From: Glandiceps talaboti
Taxonomy: Eukaryota > Hemichordata > Enteropneusta > Spengelidae
Assembly: GCF_964340395.1 (NCBI RefSeq)
Contig: NC_135553.1
Span: 563,001 to 627,000 of the forward strand
DNA: 64,000 nucleotides
Reading direction: 5' to 3'
A model generated the notes under the pieces. That model was given only the letters and a program-made list of their open reading frames with translations, was not told where the DNA came from and did not search any database. The position numbers and the translations under genes are program-made. Positions 30,763-41,545 of the stretch are shown here, piece after piece; positions within the stretch are counted from its first letter, which is position 1; each line of letters starts with the position of its first letter.

Positions 30763-33700
30763 TTAGTCACATGATCCATCCTTCCATCCATCTAGCCATC
30801 GTTCATCTACTTTAGAACAGTCAAATTCAGGTTTACCAATCCTCCGACTGACAGAGTTATGAAGTCTACACATCCACTGAGAAAAGTTATACCTGCTACT
30901 AGTGTCTGGCTCATCAGTTTTCAATCTAGAGACAAAATATAAAATAATTACAACGTGTTGATGTGGTAAGAATAGATGATGTAACAGTGTCTCTAGCTAT
31001 CGTCTTGAATTATAATAAAAATATAATGAGGACACAAGAGATTTCCATATTATGTGGCACATACCTAGGGAGTTTATTTGACTGATGGTTATTGACAACA
31101 TTATGCCTCAATATACCAAATTTTTACTGGATTATCATTTAAAGATGGTTACACCCATTTGTTGTAAAGTTGTATAGGGCCAGTTACAACTTCTCCAAAC
31201 TGACTGGTAATGGTATAAAAAGAAGCTTTCTGATTGGAACAATAGGTTGCAGGATAAGGATATTTTTGACTGGAGAACAGTAAAAATCCTTTTATTATTC
31301 AAGATGCTTACAATAGAATCAAGAGACATCTATTTCTTTGTTTTTGTAGTAGTTCTCATAAAATAATCTTCAGACAAAGCAATTTCATAAAACTGAAAAC
31401 ATCAAATAACTCGTAAGTTTGGTAAATATTTGTCAAATTACCTGTCTCTTAAATCTGTAGCACACTCATCGCAAGGAAAGAATTTGGAAAATAAATGAAC
31501 AAATTGCTTCATCTCTGTTTGTTCTTGAGGTGTTGGACGGTCTGGATAGTATACTGACATTGTATGTAGGAATGACCATGTATTGCGACCAAGTTCTTCT
31601 CTATCAAGAGGACACTCAGCTTCATCCATAACATCCTACAAATACAAAACCACAAGACACATTGTTAGTGATGACATGCCAATCATTTTATCCACAATTT
31701 GACAATATCTTACTTCACGTACTGATAATACATGAAAACTCTGTTTAAGGTTATAAACTAAAGTGAATTTTATACATTGAGAATAGCTGAATTAACACTG
31801 ATTTTTAAAAAAATCAAGCATACCATATAAGGGTGACCCTATGTTTTTTCTGTTTCTCATTACTTGACCAACCCAATTTTTCATATCCGACCTCAAAATT
31901 GTAAAAAAAATCCTGCCCACCCTTTTAATATTTTGTGGAACAGTGTCCTCTCAGGCAAGAAAAGGCAACTGTCTGGACTGTTGATGTAATCTACAGTCAT
32001 GACGGTGATGACAACACTTGTTCACGAACAGAGCATTTCTTTCATGGCAGAAGTTAGTCAAGGGGCTGAGAACATGGCAAATGTGTAGAGAAGCTGGGAA
32101 AAGGCTTGTTACCAGGAATCCAATAAGAAGATCATAGAGAGGAGGAACAGGAGAGGCAGAGAAACTTGACGAAGATGATTTTATCTTTTTTTTTTACTTT
32201 TTTTTAATAATCAAACCAAGCCATAGTTGCAAAGTAATGAAAAAAAAAAACATTTTAAAAATAGGGTCACCCTACGACAGCAAATGGAAGAGCAATTACC
32301 CCTGCATGTTTACATCACTTTATCCATATCAGAGTTTTGAGTTGACAGGGTACTGAGCCCCTGAGATCAAGATATAGGTTGAAATTGTCAGTGGTCCAGG
32401 ACTATGAGACTTCATGTTGTACCGTCATAATTGATTCTTACTTCAGAGAGGGAATGGCCAATGTGTGAGGGGTGCCCTGACATGATGTATCTAATAGACT
32501 AGGGCCAAAAGTGAAATGGAAACAACTTTATTATGCAACGATACACCTTTCTCAAAGTTCTTGCATCTGGCCGGAGCATATTCATAATTAAAAAGTTATC
32601 ATTGATGAGTATTAAACGGTGCCTGTCAGTGCAATGCTGTTGATGACTAGGCAAAAATATTGTATTTGGGGTCCAGTCAGGGGTCTATGTTTGGAAGATT
32701 GACTTTGGTTTCTCAAAATTTAACTATTTATCTTAGATGGTCGAGCCACACTGATTTTCCTCAGTAAAGCATGTAAGTAATTGGCCCAAAACTGACCAAG
32801 TACGGGCAGAGTTACGAGCTCGCAAGTCTCATGTACGAGTGACGTCAGAACGTATATATACCGTACCGTTAACGGGTGACGTAACGAGCTCGTAAGAAAT
32901 ACGAGTGACGTCGATTATCCGAACGCTAACGGGGACATGCATTTAGTTCGGATATGCGGTCAGTTCGGCATCGAAATGGGACGGGTGGGGTCAAAAGGTT
33001 GAATATAATAGGAAAACGAATTGAATATGTGTAGAAGAATTCAAAAAACGTATTTACAAGAAAGACGACGACGAGACGAGGTGGTGGACAGCTGATAAGA
33101 ACGCATTGTTGTCATGGTTGCATCTATAAATAGTGTTCACTGACATGTAAATGTAATCAAATTGTATCAATGTGTATAAAACGATGTGTCCGCAATTTAG
33201 CCACTCAATGAGAAAAAAAATAAAGTTCAGAAAAACTAAGTCAGGGGTTTCTGTTTCATTGCACGGCTGTCTGCTGCTTTTCTGTGTAAACTACGGAGCA
33301 ATAACAACTGGGTAGGTTCACAATCAGGCTGCGACTCTAGTCATAACAAACATGGAGAAAGCATAGCTACCGCTTCGCCGTGCAATAGTACTGGTTCACA
33401 CGGGACATCGTTTTCGACTTTATCTTAAGTTTCACGATCGAGTGAGGATTCCTTCCTAGACATCGCAGATTTATAGGTAGGCCAAAGCTGAAAAAGTTTT
33501 ACACCTTTGAAAATCTTTATTGGAAAAAGAAACGAAACTCCTTTCACTTCTGACCGACAATCATCTTTTTGGTATCACACTTTCAATCATCAATGATTGC
33601 GTTACATCTCATGCCGACAAATTGTTTGAAAGTCGCCACTATAGTCAGAGTGTGACATGCCGTTCTCACCATTTCACAATCATTTCAAATCTTTTATGAA

Positions 33701-34705
33701 TCATACAAAAGACAATGGGGTGGTCAATAGGAGAACAACTTTATTGAGATGTTATTGAAGGTGTGATCGTTCCAATGCACTCGATGTAGTCGTCTTTTGT
33801 TTTACCGTACGTCATTAACATCACGTCATTCAAGTGGTGGACAGTGATTGTTTACAAACAATACACACTGTAGCTCCAAGGCAAACCGCGCTCATTCACA
33901 AGTCGATCGTCATTCATCAAACTTAAAATTTTTACCGAAACATTACTTTGATATCAGAACAATATATTTTTTTCGGGGGACACGTAGTCAGTTCGGATGA
34001 CCGATAAATTCGGATATTCGCCACGTACTCGCGGAATACGACAAGCGTGAGTCCTCTGCGTACTCATCGAAAATTAGGCCAACTACAACTTACAAGAGTA
34101 TGACGTCACTCGTACTTGAGACTTACGAGCTCGTAACTCTGCCCGTACTTGGTCAGTTTTGGGCGAATTACATACCTCCAGTAAAGACAACGTTTTCTAA
34201 AGTGACTCCAACCTGGCAATGGAAAAATGCCCCTCCCCCAAAAATACACACCATGTGAAAATAAATTACTGGCCCTTAATCCTCTTTCTCCCAAGAGAGT
34301 ATTTGTTTGTACACAAGTAATTACTAGTTGAGCCAAAGAGGATTGATCACTTCCAACCCCCAGGTGAAAATAAATGAAACCTGAAAGGCCCAACTGCACG
34401 CAACGAGACTCAGTTTACAAGTGAAACAAGTCTCGGTTACCCAGCCTTTTGCCGTTGAGGGCATAACCCCCCAGGCCAGAAGGCATAGAGGATGGGGTAA
34501 CCGAGACTAAAGTGAAACATACCTTACGTTTCAAAGTTTCCGATGAAACTTCAATACCACGTATCTTAGCGAACGTTTTGAAGTCCGTGCAAGCTCTGCA
34601 TGGTTTTTTCTTTACTTTTTCACCCGGTTTACTTCTGTGTCCATAGTAACTTCCATCGTCTTCAGCATTGTGCATGCCTGAAAAAAAGCCTCTGGAAGCT
34701 GCCAT
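30763..34705 (-). CDS. GFER: FAD-linked sulfhydryl oxidase ALR (augmenter of liver regeneration)
   Basis: Three exons on the minus strand: 34705-34523, 31635-31442, 30925-30763 (540 nt, 179 aa; human long form 205). The N-terminus carries the distal PCRAC shuttle motif (about 36-40). The Erv1/ALR domain follows with [18 protein letters not shown] (FAD-binding region), YYPDRPT, the redox CxxC in FPCDECA (Cys 116 and 119), WMCRLHN and KPEFDC (structural Cys pair 145/162), and the usual end WKDGSCD. Known role: oxidises Mia40/CHCHD4 in the mitochondrial intermembrane space, passing electrons to cytochrome c. Two Cys that are unpaired in the human enzyme (in LCRN and ACF) are absent here. Transcribed tail-to-tail with PMS2 and head-to-head with NDUFA3. 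Confidence 0.96.
31830..32274. mobile_element. Non-autonomous TIR element in GFER intron 1 (AGGGTGACCCTA ends)
   Basis: About 445 bp bounded by AGGGTGACCCTAT and ATAGGGTCACCCT. The interior is AT-rich with poly-T/poly-A at the right side and has no convincing ORF. A target duplication is not clear. Interpreted as a MITE-like DNA element. Confidence 0.65.
32783..34165. mobile_element. 1.4-kb TIR element in GFER intron 1 with CRE-like palindromes
   Basis: Ends are about 65-bp inverted repeats: GGCCCAAAACTGACCAAGTA at the left and its near-complement ending in TTGGTCAGTTTTGGGCG at the right, including GCAGAGTTACGAGCTCG and GTACGAGTGACGTCA. AATT flanks both sides (32779-32782 and 34166-34169), a possible 4-bp duplication. 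The body has further inverted pieces (TCGGATATGCGG / TCGGATATTCGC) and is CG-richer than the flanks. No transposase is visible; it is a non-autonomous element of unknown superfamily. Confidence 0.75.
34429..34509. mobile_element. 81-bp mini inverted-repeat element beside the GFER exon 1 donor
   Basis: Ends AGTCTCGGTTACCC and GGGTAACCGAGACTA are inverted repeats, flanked on both sides by AAGTGAAACA (34419-34428 and 34510-34519), a 10-bp direct duplication. The right duplication lies in the first intronic bases after the GFER exon 1 donor. Confidence 0.75.
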
Positions 34706-34935
34706 TTTTATTTCTAAACTAAAGCCTAAAAGGCTGCTGGGAATTATTATCGGTTGCTGAGGAGTTTTAAAACATTTCGCAATTTGTTATAATACCTTCT
34801 ATACTATACGCCTGGCGATCTATTAGATAAAAATGGATTTTTAAAAAATGGGAAGAATTTTAAAACACGGAAAATCGAACGTATCAAGTACGTGTTGCAT
34901 ACTGGAGTTGAGCAATAACGAACAGGAGGTCGAAG
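34706..34935. promoter_or_regulatory. Bidirectional promoter between GFER (-) and NDUFA3 (+)
   Basis: Only 230 bp separate the two start codons, so both transcripts must start within it. No TATA box. GAAGATGGCCGC at the NDUFA3 start resembles a YY1 site overlapping the ATG, common in nuclear mitochondrial genes. TGCTGGGAATTA (34735-34746) weakly resembles the AATTCCCAGCA part of ZNF143-type sites. Both genes serve mitochondria, which would fit shared control. Confidence 0.7.
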
Positions 34936-37899
34936 ATGGCCGCTCCACTGTCTGCAAGGGAAGCCCTACGGAGAGGTAAATAGCAGAAAAAACAGCATTT
35001 CGTCGCAATGTATACGTTTCTCTTGTGATGTTTAATAACCTTAAATCAATGTGAACTATTTTGCGTTCAGTGTGGTTATATTTCTATTAATTATTTGTAG
35101 AACTTGAGGTATCTTGTGCAGCCGAGTCGGGATATCACCTAGATTTGCTATGCGTCCTGCCTGCAGACGGTTACAGTGTTAACTTGCCCCTAAATGTTAT
35201 GCTTGAACCCAGAACATGGACCATAGTTTTGCGAACGAATGACTTCATATTCTGAAATGAAATTACAATAGCTGGTCTATGAATCAGTTGATATATTATT
35301 ATTTATTTACAACGTAATGCTAATGGCCAAAGTAAATCACACAAGGTCATGAGAAGTTCAAGTATAGTATTTTAACTGTACCAATATAAATGGGTAATTG
35401 GCATCTGAACTGTGAAAGTACAATTGTACAGATTGTGTGATTACTCGGAACTCATCTAATAAACTGTTTGGTATAGTTAAGCATTGACAAGATGACCAAG
35501 ATAATTGCAAACCAAAATACTATCTAAAGTACATGACATGAGAGCCAATGTAATATTTACTTCACCTTGACAGAAACTGATACTGTAAACCTACATAATT
35601 TTTTGGCACTAGAAAATGTTGAGATTTACAGTCTTCAGCTATAACTAGTTCTCAAAGACATTTAGCAAACTGGTAAATTGGGTTCATATACAAGAATGCA
35701 TTTTTAATAGCCACTATTTGTTTTTATATTTTGTTTTCTAGCAAAATAAATGAAAATTGGATTTTTTCCAGATTTACAATACTTACAGTCGACAAATTGA
35801 TGTCGAGATAAAAATTGTAAATGCTCTGTGTCATAGTATCACAGAAACACAATGTAAAACTATTAAATTGAACTCCATAAATGCTATAGTCATCTACTGA
35901 TTGTCTCACTTACTAACAAATATTCACAGGGTTTGTATATTTATAGAAATTATGCCATATTCATTTGTTAATTTGACACTTGACACTCAATCTCAATGTC
36001 TGCTTTCAATCACAATGATAATCAGTTGTTACTATGAAGCCTGGATTGAGTGTCAGTATTGGAATAAGAGAAGTGAGCTGTATGTACAATCTCCTCTCTT
36101 GATGTCCACAGTTTCATTTTCTGTGTCAATCTATTTCACCCAGGTTTACCAACATAGTGTAAGCATAAGTTAGTATTAATTGTGAGTGTCTGTGTATGTT
36201 CATTTTATAACTCATTAACCGTATCCCAACACAAACATTAACTTATTAATTTCGATTAAGACTATAACTGCTAAAATCAATTTTTAATAAAAATGTATGC
36301 TGACATCTATCTCATTTACCTTTCAGGATTTGTTCCATTCTTTAAATATGCATGGGACAAGGAACCAGTTATAGTGGTATCTGTTGCAGCAGGACTGCTA
36401 GGTAGGTATAGAAACAGACATTGGGAATTTACACATGGTACCCCAATGTCAAACTTGTTTCCAATATAGAGTGGGTAATAGAGACAGCAATCAACTCTCA
36501 AGGACTACTAGGTAGGTATAGAAACAGACATTGGGAATTTACATATGGTACCTCAATGGAAAACTTGTTTCCAATATAGAGTGGGTAATAGAGATGGCAA
36601 TCAACTCTTGAAATAATCGTATACTTTAGAGCAACACATACCAACTCAGTGATTATTTTCAAATAGACGTACACGTACTTTAATATAGAATCTAGTGATA
36701 TAGGTACTTTTGATATAGAATCTAGTCATATGGGTACTTTTGATATAGAATCTAGTCAATATAGATAGTTGGATATAGAATCTAGTCATATGGGTACTTT
36801 GATATAGAATCTAGTCATATGGGTACTTTGATATAGAATCTAGTCATATGGGTAGTTGGATATAGAATCTAGTCATATGGGTACTTGGATATAGAATCTA
36901 GTCATATGGTTACTTGGATATAGAATCTAGTCATATGGGTACTTGGATATAGAATCTAGTCATATGGGTAGTTGGATATAGAATCTAGTCATATGGGTAC
37001 TTGGATATAGAATCTAGTCATATGGGTACTTGGATATAGAATCTAGTCATATGGGTAGTTGGATATAGAATCTAGTCATAGGTAGTTAGATATAGAATCT
37101 AGTCATATGGGTACTTGGATATAGAATCTAGTCATATGGGTAGTTAGATATAGAATCTAGTCATATGGGTACTTTGATATAGAATCTAGTCATATGGGTA
37201 GTTAGATATAGAATCTAGTCATATGGGTACTTTGATATAGAATCTAGTCATATGGGTAGTTAGATATAGAATCTAGTCTATCATATATGTAGTTGGATAT
37301 AATCTAGTCATATATGTAGTTGGATATAATCTAGTCATATAGGTAGTTGGATATAGAATCTAGTCATATGGGTACTCTGTTATAGAGTTTAGTCATGTGT
37401 TGTGTTGTGTCATAGTACTACTCGTTTGTTTATTTGTTTTGCAGCTCCTATTTTGGTACTTTGTAGTCCCTTTACAAAGAATGCCGTCAAAAACAATGAG
37501 AGGATGCCATGGGATTATCCAGGTAATAGATAAATAAACTGTCAATTAGTTTTCAAAATAAATCGAGCTTGAATGACACAGGTTCAGTGATCACACATGG
37601 ATGATGACAGTAGAAATTATACTTATATCAGTGTCACTTTTAATGTGGTTTAAATATATTTGTAATGACAGTCCATTATTGTTATTCATTGTGCAGTTTT
37701 CATGCTATTCTTGAACTTACTACTTCTAGTTGGAAACTGTCATGTTGTTTCAGAATTTTGAATAGTTGATGTAACATAAACCAGATAGGTAAATTAATCC
37801 ACAAACTAAAAAATTTCCGGACTCATTATGTTTTCTCTTTACATTTCAGTCCCAATAAGATATGTGGAAGGCAAGACAGGACCACCATCATCTGTATGA
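34936..37899 (+). CDS. NDUFA3: NADH:ubiquinone oxidoreductase (complex I) subunit NDUFA3
   Basis: Four exons with matching phases: 34936-34975, 36327-36401, 37445-37522, 37850-37899 (243 nt, 80 aa; human 84). The FFKYAWDKEPVIVVS stretch matches the family's FLKNAWDKEPVLVVS signature, followed by one membrane helix (about 27-45) and the WDYPVPIRY motif (human YNYPVPVRD). Known role: accessory single-helix subunit of complex I in the mitochondrial inner membrane. The second exon end and donor are duplicated downstream; intron 2 also holds a large minisatellite. Confidence 0.93.
34976..36326 (+). other. NDUFA3 intron 1, no gene seen
   Basis: AT-rich intron with short spurious frames on both strands. 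I see no repeat array or recognisable element in it. Confidence 0.7.
36391..36610 (+). repeat. 110-bp tandem duplication spanning the NDUFA3 exon 2 donor
   Basis: The junction GGACTGCTAG|GTAGGTATAG recurs 110 bp downstream as GGACTACTAG|GTAGGTATAG, and the copies stay alike for the following 90 bp. The decoy donor is at 36512. Using it would add 110 nt and shift the reading frame. Confidence 0.93.
36690..37378. repeat. 28-29-bp minisatellite in NDUFA3 intron 2
   Basis: About 24 units with core GATATAGAATCTAGTCATAT followed by GGGTA(C/G)TT(G/T). It ends about 65 bp before the exon 3 acceptor. Confidence 0.96.
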
Positions 37900-38110
37900 T
37901 ACCAAGTACATTTGAGTTTCGTTGTTTTGCTTGCTGTGAGTCTAGTATGGCCTGTGTGTAAAGGAAGAACAGAAATGCAAATTTTGTAGATATTTGTAGA
38001 AGAAAGATGTTTGGCTTGTACTATGACCTATATACTGTATGATTGAACCACTTATTTCAGTGATCTGTAGCTGCAGACTATGAACTGCTAATTGGATTAT
38101 TTTGTTGTAA

Positions 38111-38116
38111 ATTAAA
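38111..38116 (+). terminator. Likely NDUFA3 polyadenylation signal
   Basis: ATTAAA, 212 nt after the NDUFA3 stop, the first plausible signal downstream. Confidence 0.5.
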
Positions 38117-41100
38117 GTATTTCATGCTTTAATACTTGTCAAGTGTGTTGGTTTGTCTGTTCTGTGCAGTATCCCCACCACAAATGTTAACTTGTTAGAC
38201 TGGTACATCCCATCCTGGGAAGAATGGGGTTTTGTGAAAAGTAGATATTTGGCGATTACCTTAGACCTTTCCCAGGTAAATCTGGTGAACATGCAAGCAA
38301 ACCTGTTATCCAGACCTACCTTATAAACCACCTCACATTCTGTATTTCTTATCTTCAACTTGAAGCATATAGCTCAAATCATCAAATGGCAACTTTTTCA
38401 GTCGTGATTGCCAGAGTAAGCCATTGGCATTACTATTACTGGTACTTTCATTTCTAGGGATACTGATATCGGAATTATTACATTCTAAGAACATCAATTA
38501 CTACAATGACCCTGTCAATTTTGGATCAATCTATCTGACTGTATTTTCATCAAATTGTTGTTGTTGTTGTTGTTTTTGCAATCAAAAGTTCATAACATGG
38601 ATCAAATCATGGAAGTATATAACACACATCATCCTACCAATCTGTCCGACTGTTTTCATCAAATTGTTTTGGGTTTTTTTGCAATCAAAAGTTCATAACA
38701 TGGATCAAATCATCCTACCTGGACACCCCTAGGAACATCCCAACTAAAGATTGACTCGCTGTTTTAAAGTGGTCTTTCAGCCAAATGGCAAGTTTCAACC
38801 CAACCCAAACTCCAAACCATGAATCATAAGCCTTGCCTTTGTTGTACTTTGTGATGAGATCTCCGTCAACTTCTCTACCTATAAATCAAAGATGTGACAA
38901 TAATGGTCTGGGCTAATGCATGACAAATTACACCCACCCCTTCAATGACATGTACTATGGAATTTTACAAGCAACATGGCCAGCAAAACACCCTTTAACG
39001 CTTCTGCATGTTATTTTCAAGATACACCCTGAGACACTTGGCCTCTCTCATGTAATGTTAATAGTAGTATTAACATGACCTTGTCTTGATAATAAAATTT
39101 ACATAATAAAACTTCAAGATGAAACACCAATGTCTTGGTGATAATTGTGCCACTCATTTTACCACTCCAATACTCAATCAAGCAATCATGCAATTCCACT
39201 TACTCATAATTAGTCTGTAAGATACAACGTAATGCCATGCCTATCAGCTAGCACTGAAAGGGGTTTGTCGATGCATGAGGGTACCCCGTCACCTTACAGA
39301 CTAACTCATAATAATGAACTAACAACTTAACAAGACAAGTTGACTTTTCAGTATGCATTTTAATCAGCTGATAACATATAGAGAATCAAGTGCACTGACC
39401 AAGCAAGAAATTACACCATTTGTTTGATAGGAAAAATGGTTTCTAAATGATCTATTAAACACATATGAAGGGTTGACAATATCTGTTGTCTCAAAGTCAT
39501 GCATAATAATTGTATATAATACCACTGTATGGTGCACATTTGACAACTTAATAGTTAAAGATAATGATGGTCTCTGTCACTGATCATACTACTCTGCCAC
39601 AGTAGGTCAACACAATCTACACTATGTCTACAAAAACAATTGTAGACATATTATTAGAAAAATCCAGCATAAAACTAATGAAAAATAAATAATTATTTGG
39701 CGAAAACAATCCATCATGTAATACAAAAAAAATGAACATCTTAACTTGTGTCCATTACGAGCCTTGTACTTGATAGAAGCCATTAAATTACCATATCTAT
39801 TTGTCATGCAGACAACATGACATAGTTACAAAGCAAAATGTCGTCGTGGTATTTTGGCCTGATACTTTAATTATCATGGGGAAAAAAATCAAATTGAATG
39901 ACTTGGTTGACATTCCTTTTCATATATGGCTTTTTGGTGTTTCCACTATCTTGAGAGAAATGTCTACGTTTTAAAGTTTTTGTCTGGTGCACAAGTTAAT
40001 AAGCATCTTGCAGACATGACTTCTGTATACATTGTACATGGCTCTTTTCATCTCTTCTGTGACCTACTAAATCCATAGACCCTGGACTCCAAGATCTAGG
40101 TGACAACAAAGTTTCTTGAAAACCTCTGCATACAGGACTTTCAAAGCCCAAGTATATAATGAAGACCTTGAATGTCTTCTCCATCTTTTAAAGATCAATC
40201 TAGTGTCCTGTTTTGAGCATTACAATTTTGATGGATCAGTGACAGACTATGACCATCAGCTGCTAAGCACTAATACTTCATGGGTGCATGGCATGGCTGA
40301 CCCTACTTTACTTATATGCAATCATTTATACCATATTAGACACTGGTGAGGTACTCATCAACATACCATACGCTGGTGAAAGTTGTTATCACTATCACTA
40401 TAACATACACTGGTGAAAGTCGCTCACCACATGGACCAAGTCTATACACAGTCATCGACATCAGACGAAGTCCACACATTCAATAACATCAGAACAAGTA
40501 CACAGTCAATAACAGACTAAGTCCACAGAGTCAATAACAGACTATATCCACAGAGTCAACAACAGACTATATCCACAGAGTCAACATCAGACTAAGTGCA
40601 CATATACATGTAGTCACAAACATTACAACAAATCCAGTCACTGGTATCAGACCAATTCAAAACATAGTCACTTACATTAGGACAGGTCAATACACAGTCA
40701 CTGACATCACACTAAGTCAACACAGTCATCGACATCGCACTTCACTGTACATTCAATGACACACTGTGTCCGAGAACTAAACATACCATACTTGACAGCA
40801 GTTGAGAACATAGAACAGACACAGTCATTGATATCATTATATCAAAAGACAACAAACATTAGTCAATGGACTACACAGTTCCTTGTTTACAGGGATAGAC
40901 AAGTCATTGATGTAGGACATTGACCTCTGACAGACTATAATTGAGCACACAACTATTCAGTATTTTTGGTGACACCTTTTGTGCCCTGATAATGGAGGAC
41001 AAATGTGGTAGGATGCACATAGCTTGTGTACATTCCACTATCCACGATTTTGGTGGAGAACCTTCAAGTTGGTATAATGGTAAGATTCACAGACATCATA

Positions 41101-41545
41101 ATCAGTTTAAACTATGTGTCACATGCTTCAAAAAGAACATGTGCCAAACATTCAATAGTTGTGTGTTATCAATTAAAGACCTGTGTATTAAGGGCCAGCC
41201 ATTTCGTTGCCATGTCCATGGAAGTGCTCCACAGTCATAATGTAGAAAATAATATAACATTGATTCAATCTAGGTATTAACTATGATTTAAAGAGTTCTT
41301 TACTCAGAAAAAGAATGTTGACAACAAGCTGGCATTAACTATAGTGTTACTACATTACATATATATTTACTATATGTACTTCACATTGCACCAAACTATA
41401 TGCATATGCTAACATTGAAAAGAATTTAATGAGATGTCCATATCACCTGTGGATGTAATTCCCATTGTAAATACACAGATAAAAGAAAAGAGATTTTGAG
41501 CATATATGTACGTCACTACAAGATCATTGTTTGCCATTCTTACAG
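38117..41545. other. Intergenic region between NDUFA3 and the MARF1 3' end
   Basis: Contains an imperfect duplication near 38545-38725 (two copies of GCAATCAAAAGTTCATAACA with ATGGATCAAATCAT, the first with a TTG microsatellite) and a degenerate repeat near 40430-40770 built on CACAGAGTCAATAACAGACT. No conserved protein is seen; small frames here are not supported. The left part of 41000-41545 is presumably MARF1 3' UTR on the minus strand. Confidence 0.7.

Noticed and set aside
34429-34522. GFER intron 1 as a transposon-made (introner) intron
   Set aside because: The intron is 2.9 kb with other elements, its position resembles that in vertebrate GFER, and the small element does not span from donor to acceptor.
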